Assembly (NCBI RefSeq): GCF_000304335.1
Contig: NZ_CAJF01000034.1
Span: forward strand, 1-37,640
Direction: 5' to 3'
Source: Microbacterium yannicii PS01
GTDB taxonomy: Bacteria; Actinomycetota; Actinomycetes; Actinomycetales; Microbacteriaceae
DNA length: 37,640 nucleotides
Under the pieces are notes generated by a model. The model saw nothing but the letters and a program-made list of their open reading frames with translations, was not told the origin of the DNA and did no database searches. Positions 15,769 through 26,894 of this stretch are shown here, piece after piece. Numbering within the stretch: position 1 is the stretch's first letter; every line of letters starts with the position of its first letter. The position numbers and the translations under genes were made by a program.

Positions 15769-17951
15769 CCCGACAGCTCCACCGACTCGAACGCGACGGC
15801 GTCGCCGTGCTCATCGAGCAGCAGGGCGATGCCCTGCCGCGAGTGCTGCACTGGGGCCCGGCTCTCGGCTCGGACGTCGACCCCGACGCTCTCGCGGCCG
15901 CGGTGAGCCGGCAGACACCGCCCGGCACGCTCGACGCCGCTTGGCAGCTGTCACTGTCGCCGCAGGAGGGCGACGGGTGGTCTGGCCGCCCCGGCATGCA
16001 ACTGCGACGGTCCGGCGTGCTCCATCACCCCCGCTGGATCGTCGAGGCCACCGAGTCGGGCGACCGGAGCCTGGCCGTCGTCGCGCGGGATGCGGCATCC
16101 GCTCTTCGTCTGTCGATCGAGATCGGCATCGAGACGGGCGGGGTGGTGTGGATCGCGCAGGCGCTCGCCCACGAGAGCGGGACGGTCCCCACCGCGCCGG
16201 TGGAGGTCGACTGGCTCGAGGCGACCCTTCCTGTGCCGTCCACCACCGACACCCTGCTCACCTTCGACGGCCGTTGGACGCGTGAGAAGCGCCCCGTCGT
16301 CTCGGCGATGCCGGCCGGCAGCACCGCGCGGCAGTCGCGCCGAGGGCGTCCCGGCCACGACAGCCCCGTCGCCGCCCTGGCATCGATCGGAGAGCCGCAC
16401 TGGGGCGGCGGTGAGGTGTGGGGCGTCCATCTGGCCTGGTCGAGCGATCTCACGATGCGCGTGGACAGGATCACCGACGCCGCGACGATGATCGGCGCCG
16501 GCGAACTGCTCAGACCCGGCGAGATCGTGCTCGAACCGGGCGTGGAGTATCGAGCTCCGCGCGCGGCGTTCGTCTACTCCGCTGAGGGCCTCGACGGATT
16601 CGCCGATCGCGTGCACACGTGGGTGCGGGCGCGGCCGCAGCACCCTTCCGCCGCGAGGCCGCTCGTGCTCAACACCTGGGAGGCGGTGTACTTCGACCAT
16701 GACCCGGCGCGCCTGATGGCGCTGGCCGAGCGCGCGGCCGAGGTCGGCATCGAGCGGTTCGTGCTCGACGACGGCTGGTTCCTCGGACGGCGCGACGACT
16801 CCACGAGTCTCGGCGACTGGGTCGTCGATCGCGGCGTCTGGCCGCAGGGCCTCGGTCCGCTCGCGAGCCGGGTGCATGAGCTGGGAATGCAGTTCGGGCT
16901 CTGGTTCGAACCCGAGATGGTCAGTCTCGACTCCGAGGTCGCGCGCGCTCACCCTGACTGGATGCTGCACGACCCGGGGCATCTGGACCACGACCCGGCC
17001 CTGTCGTGGCGCCAGCAGTTCGTCCTCGATCTCGCGAACCCCGACGCCTATGCCCACGTGCTGCAGCAGATCGACGCCCTCGTCGACGAGCTCGCCATCG
17101 ACTTCATCAAGTGGGACCACAACCGCGACCTCGTCGAAACCGTCCACGCGGGACGACCGGGCGGGCACGCGCAGATGCGCGCGGTCTACGCGCTCCTGCG
17201 CGAGCTCAAGCAGCGGCATCCGTCGCTCGAGATCGAGTCGTGCTCGAGCGGCGGCGCGCGCACCGATCTCGGCATCCTCGACGTCACCGACCGCGTCTGG
17301 GCGAGCGATTCGAACGACCCCGTCGAACGGCAGGACATCCAGCGCTGGACGGGTCTGCTGCTCCCGCCGGAGCTGGTCGGAGCTCATGTCGGGCCCACGA
17401 CGTCGCACTCCTCGGGGCGCACGACGGCGCTGTCGTATCGGATGGCGACGAGCCTGCTCGGGTCGGCCGGGTTCGAGTGGGACATCCTCTCCTGCGACGA
17501 CGACGAGACCACGGCCATCCGACGGTTCGCAGCGCTGTACAGAGAACTCCGCCCGATCGTGCACGCCGGGCGGGTCGTGCACCCCGAACTGCGGGATCCG
17601 GCGTGGCGTGTCACGGCCTTCGTGCTCGACGACTCGACGCGGGCACACGCCGCGGCGGAAGCGGCGTCCGTTCCAGAGGGCGCGTCCGCGGCCGTCGTCG
17701 TCGTCGCGACCGTGGCGAGCCTCGAGGACGCCCGGGCCGAGCGCCTCAGAATCCCGGGCCTGCGACGTGATCGCCGCTACCGCGTGCGGGTTCGTCGAGA
17801 GATCGGCGACGCGAAGTACGGCTGGATCGCTCCGGAGTGGTTCACCGCCGGCGAGATCGAGCTTCCGGGATCAGTGCTCACGGACGTCGGGCTCCAGCTT
17901 CCGACGCTCTGGCCGCTGCAGGCCTTCGTTCTGCACCTCCACGCCGTCTGA
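15765..17951 (+). CDS. GH36 alpha-galactosidase
   Basis: A 728-residue cytoplasmic enzyme. N-terminal beta-supersandwich, then a TIM barrel from ~300 (LNTWEAVYFDHD, ERFVLDDGWFLGRRDD, GLWFEPEMVSLDSEV), nucleophile Asp451 in FIKWDHNRD, the substrate-binding CSSGGARTDLG, and acid/base Asp515 in VWASDSNDP; the C-terminal beta domain ends at 728. These are the diagnostic motifs of GH36 tetrameric-type alpha-galactosidases (melibiase/raffinase). Start is GTG 15765, overlapping the lacI stop (GTGA), with GAGAGGAAG upstream; an earlier in-frame ATG at 15711 lies inside lacI. Next to beta-mannosidase genes it probably strips alpha-1,6-galactose side groups from galactomannan oligosaccharides. Confidence 0.95.
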   Translation: MTRQLHRLERDGVAVLIEQQGDALPRVLHWGPALGSDVDPDALAAAVSRQTPPGTLDAAWQLSLSPQEGDGWSGRPGMQLRRSGVLHHPRWIVEATESGDRSLAVVARDAASALRLSIEIGIETGGVVWIAQALAHESGTVPTAPVEVDWLEATLPVPSTTDTLLTFDGRWTREKRPVVSAMPAGSTARQSRRGRPGHDSPVAALASIGEPHWGGGEVWGVHLAWSSDLTMRVDRITDAATMIGAGELLRPGEIVLEPGVEYRAPRAAFVYSAEGLDGFADRVHTWVRARPQHPSAARPLVLNTWEAVYFDHDPARLMALAERAAEVGIERFVLDDGWFLGRRDDSTSLGDWVVDRGVWPQGLGPLASRVHELGMQFGLWFEPEMVSLDSEVARAHPDWMLHDPGHLDHDPALSWRQQFVLDLANPDAYAHVLQQIDALVDELAIDFIKWDHNRDLVETVHAGRPGGHAQMRAVYALLRELKQRHPSLEIESCSSGGARTDLGILDVTDRVWASDSNDPVERQDIQRWTGLLLPPELVGAHVGPTTSHSSGRTTALSYRMATSLLGSAGFEWDILSCDDDETTAIRRFAALYRELRPIVHAGRVVHPELRDPAWRVTAFVLDDSTRAHAAAEAASVPEGASAAVVVVATVASLEDARAERLRIPGLRRDRRYRVRVRREIGDAKYGWIAPEWFTAGEIELPGSVLTDVGLQLPTLWPLQAFVLHLHAV

Positions 17952-17975
17952 CCAGCGCCGCCGGCCGCGTGCGCC

Positions 17976-18941
17976 TCAGATCAGCTCCGCGAGGAACCGC
18001 GCCTGCGCCGTCCACTGGTAGGCCTGTCCGCCCTCGTGGTTGTTGTGCGTGTAGACCTCGATCTGCTTCGGCCCGGCGTAGCGGTTGTACGCCGCGTAGA
18101 CCGTCGACGGCGGGCAGACGGTGTCCATGAGAGCCACCGAGAAAAGGGCCGCGGCATTTGCTCGCCGCGCCATGTTGGCACCGTCGAAGTACGACAGCGT
18201 CTGGAAGACGCGCTCGTCGGCTCCGCGGTGGACCGAGAGGTAGCGGACGACCTCCTGGTACGGGTCGGCGTCGGTGAGGCCCACAGCGCGCTCGAAGTGA
18301 CAAAGGAACGGCACATCGGGCATGGTCGCGACGAGGCCGTCCGACAGGCCGGCCGCCGCCAGCGCTATCCCGCCGCCCTGGCTGCCGCCGCATACCGCGA
18401 CTCGCTCGGCGTCGACGCCCGGAAGCGCCCGCATCGCGTCGATCGCGCGGACCGCATCGGTGAAGACCCGGCGGTAGTAGTAGTCGGCGGGGTCCTCGAT
18501 GCCCCGCGTCATGAATCCCGAGGCCGCCGGACCCGCGCCGTGCGGGTCCGGCGTGTCGCCGCCCGAGCCCCACATCGACCCCTGGCCGCGGGTGTCCATG
18601 AACAGGTGCGCGTAGCCGGCCGCGGCCCATCCCAGGCGCTCTCCCGGAAGACCACGACCCCCGCCGTACCCGTTGTACTCGACCACCGCGGGCAGCGCCG
18701 CGTCGATCCCGGCCGGCCGGGTCAGCCATGCCTTGACCGGCTCCCCGCCGAAGCCGGCGAAGGTGACGTCGAACACCTCGACGAGCGTCAGCGGCGTCTC
18801 GACGCGTTCTACCTGAGGCGCAGCATCCTCGCGGCGGGCATCGGCGATCGTCGATGTCCAGAACTCGTCGAAGTCATCCGGCTCGCGGACGTCGGGCGAG
18901 TAGCGTTCGAGGTCGGCGGGCGGCAGATCGAATCGTGGCAC
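17976..18941 (-). CDS. CE7 acetyl esterase (acetylxylan esterase / cephalosporin-C deacetylase family)
   Basis: A 321-residue alpha/beta hydrolase without signal peptide. The CE7 hallmark RGQG is at 118-121. The catalytic triad is readable: Ser187 in GGSQGG, Asp273 in LMDTVCPP, His302 in NNHEGG. The oxyanion region YNGYGGGRG also fits. Family members form hexamers and remove acetyl groups from short, imported oligosaccharides. It converges on the alpha-galactosidase gene (24-nt gap), consistent with deacetylating acetylated galacto(gluco)mannan or xylan fragments. The start is GTG 18941; a TAGGGT box ends 6 nt before it, so a leaderless transcript is possible, although no good -35 is seen. 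Confidence 0.93.
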   Translation of the reverse strand: MPRFDLPPADLERYSPDVREPDDFDEFWTSTIADARREDAAPQVERVETPLTLVEVFDVTFAGFGGEPVKAWLTRPAGIDAALPAVVEYNGYGGGRGLPGERLGWAAAGYAHLFMDTRGQGSMWGSGGDTPDPHGAGPAASGFMTRGIEDPADYYYRRVFTDAVRAIDAMRALPGVDAERVAVCGGSQGGGIALAAAGLSDGLVATMPDVPFLCHFERAVGLTDADPYQEVVRYLSVHRGADERVFQTLSYFDGANMARRANAAALFSVALMDTVCPPSTVYAAYNRYAGPKQIEVYTHNNHEGGQAYQWTAQARFLAELI

Positions 18942-18986
18942 GCGCTTACCCTATTGGCTTCCACGACGCGGACGCGAAGGCGACGA

Positions 18987-19016
18987 GGCCTCGATGGGGG
19001 AGGGGTATTCGAGGCC
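18987..19016 (-). terminator. Possible terminator downstream of the GNAT gene
   Basis: Perfect 8-bp inverted repeat GGCCTCGA/TCGAGGCC with a 14-nt loop, 71 nt past the acetyltransferase stop. The rest of the 145-nt gap up to the esterase start shows no ORF. Confidence 0.4.
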
Positions 19017-19086
19017 CCGCCGCCGGTCTCGGGCGCCCGGCGATGGGCGGTTCGCGACGCGGACGCCGCGGCGGACGGGCGTCGGA

Positions 19087-19539
19087 TTACAGGCGGATCT
19101 CCGCGATGACTTCACCGTACTCGGTCTCGCCCACCGGAGTGAAGCCCACGCGCTCGAAGAATGCGGCCGGTCCGCCCTCGCCCGCCTCGTAGATGACATC
19201 GACGTGGTCCATGCCGCGATTCCGCGCTTCTTCGAGCAGTCCGGCGACCGCGAAGCGGCCGACACCGCGACCCTGGTCGTCGGCGTCGACGTTGATCCGC
19301 CACAGCACGGAACGGAAGTGCTCCTCCGTCTCTTCGGGGTCGAAGTTCGCGCTGACGAACCCGACCACCTCCTCGCCGTCCAGCACGACGCGCTGCCAGG
19401 TGGTCTGCGGGTTCACGACGGTCGCAGCTACTCCATAGCTCACCGGGGCCAGGAACTGCTCCTGGCCGGGCTTGAGCGACATGTTGTTGACCGCCACGAT
19501 CGTGCTGGCGGAGAGTTCGACGAGTCGCAGATCACCCAT
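19087..19539 (-). CDS. GNAT-family N-acetyltransferase
   Basis: A 150-residue single-domain acetyltransferase. The acetyl-CoA pyrophosphate-binding motif A is clear: LWRINVDADDQGRGVGRFAV, with the Q-x-x-G-x-G loop at residues 89-94. Motif B follows (AAFFERVGFTPVGE). The N-terminus (VELSASTIVAVNNMSLKPGQEQFLAPVSY) matches the spermidine/diamine acetyltransferase-like subgroup, where a conserved Gly-Gln-Glu-Gln-Phe stretch is frequent, so a polyamine substrate is possible but unproven. I chose ATG 19539: a TAGCCT -10 box ends exactly 7 nt before it, which predicts a leaderless mRNA, and the longer in-frame start at 19575 would precede that promoter. Confidence 0.85.
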   Translation of the reverse strand: MGDLRLVELSASTIVAVNNMSLKPGQEQFLAPVSYGVAATVVNPQTTWQRVVLDGEEVVGFVSANFDPEETEEHFRSVLWRINVDADDQGRGVGRFAVAGLLEEARNRGMDHVDVIYEAGEGGPAAFFERVGFTPVGETEYGEVIAEIRL

Positions 19540-19546
19540 GAAGCAC

Positions 19547-19552
19547 AGGCTA
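19547..19552 (-). promoter_or_regulatory. -10 box for a leaderless GNAT transcript
   Basis: TAGCCT on the minus strand, separated by 7 nt from ATG 19539. Transcription would begin at or next to the A of the start codon. No convincing -35. Confidence 0.4.
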
Positions 19553-19615
19553 GCCCGGAACGCGGCATCCGGCACGGCGATGACGCGGGATTAACACGGA
19601 GTTCATCCGAGAAGA

Positions 19616-19633
19616 TATCTCGACGTCGAGATA
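19616..19633. promoter_or_regulatory. 18-bp perfect palindrome, probable operator of icd
   Basis: TATCTCGACGTCGAGATA is a perfect palindrome. Its right end occupies the -35 position, 17 bp before the TAGGCT box at 19651-19656. A dimeric regulator bound here would cover or replace the -35 element. The regulator is not identified. Confidence 0.65.
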
Positions 19634-19650
19634 GTTTGCCCTCCGTGCGA

Positions 19651-19656
19651 TAGGCT
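19651..19656 (+). promoter_or_regulatory. -10 box of icd
   Basis: TAGGCT, about 28 nt before GTG 19685; a short 5' UTR with AAGGA (19673-19677) as ribosome site. The -35 position is taken up by the palindrome. Confidence 0.5.
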
Positions 19657-19684
19657 GTGGGCCGACCCGTACGAAGGATTCCAG

Positions 19685-21904
<2,220 letters not shown>

Positions 21905-21918
21905 GCCCGAGCAGACAG

Positions 21919-21991
21919 AAGAGCGGCTCCCACGCCCTCTCCAGGTGCCGCCGGCGCGTCGCCGGAGCCTCTGGGCGTGTGGGCCGCTCTT
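21919..21991 (+). terminator. Strong terminator of icd
   Basis: Long stem pairing AAGAGCGGC..CCCACGCCC (21919-21937) with GGGCGTG..GGCCGCTCTT (21973-21991), with a small second hairpin (CCGGCG/CGCCGG) in its loop. Begins 15 nt after the icd stop. Confidence 0.8.
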
Positions 21992-22024
21992 GTCGTCGAC
22001 GGAGTCGGCACGCTCGTGAGCCTG

Positions 22025-22053
22025 TTGCCATCGTTCCCCCGCAGTCCTAGCCT
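22025..22053 (+). promoter_or_regulatory. Predicted promoter of the mmpL-yhgE operon
   Basis: TTGCCA (22025-22030), 17-bp spacer, TAGCCT (22048-22053). A small hairpin CCGCCC/GGGCGG (22061-22079) lies in the 5' UTR, ahead of the GGAAGGGGGA ribosome site. Confidence 0.55.
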
Positions 22054-22098
22054 GGGGCCACCGCCCCTGGGGAGGGCGGCCCGCGGGGAAGGGGGACG

Positions 22099-25041
22099 AT
22101 GTCCTCTGCGCTCTACGCCCTCGGACGGTGGGCGTTCCGCGCGCGTGGGCTCGTGCTGGGGCTGTGGGTCGCCGTGCTCGTCGCGCTGTTCGCCGGGGCC
22201 GGCCTCCTCGGCGAGGGCACCGACAATACGTACACGATTCCCGGCACCGAGTCCCAGGAGGCGCTCGATGCGCTCGCCCGGACGTTCCCGCAGGTCAGCG
22301 GTGGTTCCGCGCAGCTGATCGCGGTCGCCCCGCCGGGGGGATCGGCCACCGATCCGGCGTTCGAGTCTGCCGTCGAGGCATCCGTCGACGCGATCGCACA
22401 GCTCGCTCAGGTGTCGTCGGCGACCTCGCCGTACGGCGGAGCCGACTCGACGAACATCAGCGCCGACGATGCCGCCGTGCTCGTCCCGATCCAGCTCACC
22501 GTGAGCGGCACCGCCGTGGATCCGTCGACATCGGACGAGCTGCAGGCTGCCGGAGCCGCACTCCAGAAGGAACTGCCCGCGGGGTCCGTCGTCTCGGTGG
22601 GCGGGCAGCTGTTCTCACAGAGTTCGACCGGCATCAGCTTGACGGAGCTGCTCGGCATCGCCATCGCGTTCGTGGTGCTGCTCGTCACCTTCGCCTCGCT
22701 CGTGGCGGCGGGGCTTCCGCTGATCACCGCGCTCGTGGGCGTCGGCGCGTCGCTCTCGCTCGTCCTGATCGCGACACGCTTCACGACGATCACCTCCACC
22801 ACGCCGCTGCTCGCACTCATGCTCGGACTGGCGGTGGGCATCGACTACGCGCTCTTCGTGCTGGCGCGGCACCGAGACCACCTGATCGCCGGCATCGAGC
22901 CCGAGGAGGCCGCCGCGCGGTCGATCGCGACCTCCGGGTCGGCGGTGGTCTTCGCTGCGCTCACAGTCATCTTCGCGCTGCTCGGCCTGGTGGTCGCCGG
23001 CATCCCGTTCCTCACCACGATGGGCGTTGCCGCCGCGGGAGCCGTCCTGCTCGCCGTGCTCGTGTCGCTCACGCTGACGCCGGCCCTCCTCGGCTTCGCG
23101 CAATGGCGTGTGGTGCGGAAACGATTCCGGCCGGGCGCCGCGCGTGTCGCGGACGGAACGGATGCCGCGGCCACCCCGCCCGCGGAGGCAGCGGCCGTTG
23201 ATGCAGCCGACCGAGGCGGTGGCGAGGCGATGGCCGGCGAGGACGATGGGGACGCCGACGCCGGCGCCGGCGCCGGCGCTGACACTTACGCCGACGCCGA
23301 CGGCGCTGGTCACCAGCGGGGAACACCCGGAGTGCCCCCGCGATCCGCAAGGAGTGCGCGTGTCGGCTTCTTCGGACGCTGGGTCCACACAGCCACCCGG
23401 TGGCCGCTGGTGACCGTCCTCCTCGTGGCCGGTCTGCTCGTATGCGCGACGATCCCGGCCGCCCACCTGCGACTCGCTCTGCCCGACGCCGGCTCTCTCG
23501 AGGAGGGGCAGCCGGGGCGCGTGACCTACGATCTCGTAGCGGAGCACTTCGGCCCCGGCTACAACGGCCCGCTGCTGGTGACCGGATCGGTGATCGAGAG
23601 CAGTGATCCGGTCGGTCTGATGGACGACCTCGGCGCCGACATCGCGACGGTGGACGGCGTCGCCTCGGTGCCGGTCTCGACACCGAACGAGACCGGCGAC
23701 ACCGGCATCGTGCAGGTGATCCCCGAAGGCGGCCCGAGTTCGGTCGCAACGGCGGAACTGGTCGCCGCGCTCCGCGGCATGCACGACCGATTCGAGGCGA
23801 AGTACGGCGTCGACCTGTCGGTGACCGGTTACACGGCCGCCGGCATCGACATCTCGGAGCGTCTCGCCGGGGCGCTGCTGCCGTTCGGCCTGCTCGTGAT
23901 GGGGCTGTCGCTCGTGCTGCTGGCGATGGTCTTCCGCTCGATCGTCGTGCCCGTCACCGCCGCGCTGGGATACGTGCTGTCCGTCGGCGCCGCCTTCGGA
24001 CTGACTGCGCTGGTCTTCGTCGACGGCATGCTCGCCCCCCAGCTCGGCGTGGCGTCCGTCGGCTCGGTCATCAGCTTCATGCCGATCATCCTCATGGGCG
24101 TGCTGTTCGGCCTGGCGATGGACTACGAGGTGTTCCTCGTCAGCCGCATGCGAGAGGACTACGTGCGCCGAGGTGATCCGGTGGGTGCGGTGCACAACGG
24201 GTTCGAGGCATCGGCCCGCGTGGTCACCGCGGCCGCCTCGATCATGTTCGCGGTGTTCGTCGCGTTCGTGCCCGGCGGCGATGCGAACATCCAGCCCATC
24301 GCCTTCGGGCTGGCGGTGGGTGTCGTGATCGACGCGTTCCTGGTGCGGATGATGCTCATCCCCGCCGTGCTCGTGCTGTTCGGCCGCCGCGCCTGGTCGA
24401 TGCCCCGGTGGATGGACCGGGCGCTGCCCTCGTTCGACGTGGAGGGAGAGGGACTGACCGAAGAGCTCGCCCTCGCAGGATGGCCCGAGCGCGACCTCGT
24501 CCTGGCTGCAGAGGGAGCGCGCGCGGCCGGCGGCGCAGCGGTCATCGACGCGGAGCTCGAAGCCGGGGAGGCGCTGATCATCGAGGACGGCGACGAGCAC
24601 GAGCGCGGTCTCATGCTGGCCGCCCTCAGCGGGCGCACTCCGCTCGCCGCAGGCAAGGCCAGGGTCGCCGGTCTCGCACTGCCGGCACGTGCGGCTAGCG
24701 TACGATCTCGCACCGCGTACTGGCGCGTTCCCGGGACCGGCGACGGGCTCGCCGCGGCGCTGGAGTCTCGTCCGGCGGTCGTGTTCGCCGAGGGTCTCGA
24801 CGACCTGGCGCGCCCGGATGTGCTCGCCCGCATCCGCGACGAGATCGCCGCGTCGCGTACCGCCCACCCCGCGGTCGCGTTCGTCGTGGGGGCTCGCGAT
24901 GCATCGCTGGTCGTGGCCGCTCTGCCGGACGACCTGGCGATGCGGATCGCGCGCCTCGGGTCGGAGGACCGGCGAGAGTCACCGGCAGTGCCGGCGGGAG
25001 TCGGAGCCCGCGCGGAGCCGGACGGGCAGGAGGCGATCTGA
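22099..25041 (+). CDS. MmpL/RND-family transporter with a C-terminal ABC-ATPase-like domain
   Basis: A 980-residue membrane protein. Two RND halves: first helix at ~18-38, extracellular domain ~40-180, helices ~181-335; a hydrophilic acidic linker ~345-420 (Ala/Asp/Gly-rich); second half with helix ~434-455, domain ~456-585, helices ~590-762. Proton-relay Asp-Tyr pairs occur in both halves: GLAVGIDYALF (Asp249) and GLAMDYEVFL (Asp675). Relatives export lipids, siderophores or drugs using the proton gradient. Unusual is the last ~190 residues. LEAGEALIIEDGDEHERG through RPAVVFAEGLDDLARPDVL follows the layout of an ABC ATPase (entry strand, Walker-A place, Walker-B place) but lacks the P-loop Gly-Lys-Ser/Thr. 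The next gene is a YhgE/Pip-type protein whose start is 1 nt beyond this stop. Confidence 0.9.
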   Translation: MSSALYALGRWAFRARGLVLGLWVAVLVALFAGAGLLGEGTDNTYTIPGTESQEALDALARTFPQVSGGSAQLIAVAPPGGSATDPAFESAVEASVDAIAQLAQVSSATSPYGGADSTNISADDAAVLVPIQLTVSGTAVDPSTSDELQAAGAALQKELPAGSVVSVGGQLFSQSSTGISLTELLGIAIAFVVLLVTFASLVAAGLPLITALVGVGASLSLVLIATRFTTITSTTPLLALMLGLAVGIDYALFVLARHRDHLIAGIEPEEAAARSIATSGSAVVFAALTVIFALLGLVVAGIPFLTTMGVAAAGAVLLAVLVSLTLTPALLGFAQWRVVRKRFRPGAARVADGTDAAATPPAEAAAVDAADRGGGEAMAGEDDGDADAGAGAGADTYADADGAGHQRGTPGVPPRSARSARVGFFGRWVHTATRWPLVTVLLVAGLLVCATIPAAHLRLALPDAGSLEEGQPGRVTYDLVAEHFGPGYNGPLLVTGSVIESSDPVGLMDDLGADIATVDGVASVPVSTPNETGDTGIVQVIPEGGPSSVATAELVAALRGMHDRFEAKYGVDLSVTGYTAAGIDISERLAGALLPFGLLVMGLSLVLLAMVFRSIVVPVTAALGYVLSVGAAFGLTALVFVDGMLAPQLGVASVGSVISFMPIILMGVLFGLAMDYEVFLVSRMREDYVRRGDPVGAVHNGFEASARVVTAAASIMFAVFVAFVPGGDANIQPIAFGLAVGVVIDAFLVRMMLIPAVLVLFGRRAWSMPRWMDRALPSFDVEGEGLTEELALAGWPERDLVLAAEGARAAGGAAVIDAELEAGEALIIEDGDEHERGLMLAALSGRTPLAAGKARVAGLALPARAASVRSRTAYWRVPGTGDGLAAALESRPAVVFAEGLDDLARPDVLARIRDEIAASRTAHPAVAFVVGARDASLVVAALPDDLAMRIARLGSEDRRESPAVPAGVGARAEPDGQEAI

Positions 25042-25042
25042 C

Positions 25043-26894
25043 GTGGCCGCGTTCCTCGCCACGTCCGGCTCGGCCCGGCTCGGGCGACTCGCGGTGATCG
25101 GGTTGGTCCTCGTGCCCCTGGTGATCGGGGGAGTCCTCGCGTGGGCGCTCGCTGAACCCACGGCCTCACCGGAGCGGGTGACGGCGGCGATCGTCAACGA
25201 CGACCAGCCCGTCACCGTCGACGATCAGACGGTACCGCTCGGCCGCGAGTTCGCCGCGGGTCTTCTTGCTGCGCAGGAGCCCGCGCAGCCGGGGACGGAG
25301 GGTGACGAGGCCCCGGTGCAGACGCTGAACTGGGTGCTGACCAACGACGACGACGCAGCTGAAGGTCTGGCGGCCGGCCGCTATGTCGCGGTGGTCCGCA
25401 TCCCGCCGACGTTCTCGGCGGACGCCACGTCTCTGTCGGGACCGGGAGCCCAGGCCCGCCAGGCCGTCGTCGAGGTGCACACGACACCGGCATCGGCGTG
25501 GATCGACCCGGCGCTCACCGAAGCCGTCACCCGTGCCGCGACCGATGCGCTCGGCCGCGAGCTCACCGGGCGATACCTGCAGCAGGTGTATGGCGGGTTC
25601 AACACGATCGCCAGCCAGATCGGCGAAGCGGCCTCCGGATCGGAGCAGCTCGCCGCAGCCGCCGGCTCGACGGCGGAAGGCGCCGCCGAGCTCGCGACCG
25701 GCACCGCCACCTTGGCCGCCGGCCTCGCGTCGCTCGACACCGGCGCGGCCGGTCTGGCTGCGGCGCTCGCACGGCTCGGCGCCGGCGCGGACGCCGCTGC
25801 CGGGATTGACGGCGGAGGTCGCCGCCGGGGCGGACGAGGTGGCGCGGGCCATCGATGGGGCGGCGGCCGAGGCGGACGCCGTCACCCTCGCCTTCGCCGC
25901 CGTCGTCGCGGAGATGTGCCTCACTCCCGGGCCGCTCTGCGACCGAGGGACGCAGGCGCTGCAGCGACTCGAGACCGTCGACGCGCGCGTGCGCGAGCTC
26001 GCCGCCGGAGCCCGTCGCGTCGCCGAGGGCGATGACGCGCTCGCCGACGTCATGCCGTCGCTCGTCGCGGGGATCGGCCAGGCAGCCGCCGGAGCGGGAG
26101 AGGTGTCCGCGGGAGCCTCGGCATCCAGCAGCGGTGGCAACGGCGCGGCGGTCGGCGCCGAAGAGCTCTCACAGGGCGCGGCTCAGCTCGATCAGGGCGC
26201 GGCCGACCTGTCATCGCGGCTCGACGAGGCCTCGGCTCAGCTGCCGACGTACTCCGACGACGACATCGCGACCCTGTCGACCGTGGTGGCCGAACCGGTC
26301 GTGGTCGATGCCGAGACGCCGCGCTCCGGCATCCAATCCATCCCGCTCTTCACGATGATCGCGCTGTGGCTGGGGGCGATCGTGACCGCGATCGCTCTCC
26401 AGGCCGTGCCGACCCGCCGGCTGCTGAGCGGCACCGGATCCCTGACGATCGCGGGGCGGGGCGTCGTCGCGACGATCGCAGTGTGCGCGGGTCAGGGGCT
26501 GGTCACGGCGGCCGCGGTGCTGCTCGCCGTCGAGGTCACGCCCCTCGAGTGGGTGGCGTTCGTGTCGGCAGCCGCAGTGACAGGGGCGGTGTTCGGTCTC
26601 GCCAACCATGGCCTGGCGGCGGCGTTCGGAGGTGCCGGACGCCTGGCGGCCGTGCTCATCGGCGTCATCGCGCTCGCAGCCGGACTGGCCTCGACCGTCC
26701 CTCCGGTGATCTCCGGCATCGCGGCAGCGCTGCCGACCGCCGCGGCGACGGCCCTGCTGCGGGGGACCCTGACAGGCGATGTCGCGGGGGTGGCGCCCGC
26801 CCTCATCGGGCTCGGGCTGACGGCGGCCGCCGGGTTCGCGCTTGCGTTCGCGGGAGTCGCGGCGCGGCGGCGCCTACGATCCCTGCCCACATAG
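25043..26894 (+). pseudogene. YhgE/Pip-family membrane protein, frame broken by one extra base
   Basis: GTG 25043 follows AGGAGG (25028-25033) at the end of mmpL. The first frame gives an N-terminal membrane helix (LAVIGLVLVPLVIGGVLAWAL), the family segment VTAAIVNDDQPVTVDDQTVPLGREFAAGL, and an Ala/Gly-rich helical region with repeated GAAELATGTATLAAGL-type heptads. At about 25802-25804 the frame breaks. GCCGGGATTGACG should read GCC-GGA-TTG-ACG, so one G appears extra; the other frame then continues without a gap (LTAEVAAGADEVARAIDGAA ...) through five or six C-terminal membrane helices to TAG 26894. Total length 1852 nt is 617 codons plus one base. The repaired product (~616 aa) has the usual layout of YhgE/Pip proteins: helix, long coiled extracytoplasmic region, helix bundle. 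Such proteins often accompany MmpL or type VII-like export systems. Sequencing error is a real possibility. Confidence 0.8.

Noticed and set aside
23260..23310. GCCGGC-rich tract in mmpL as a possible frameshift or recombination site
   Set aside because: The frame stays open and the acidic Ala/Gly linker fits a cytoplasmic loop between the two RND halves.
22615..24867. 750-codon minus-strand ORF opposite mmpL
   Set aside because: Composition (His/Glu/Arg-rich) and lack of motifs mark it as a shadow of the MmpL frame.
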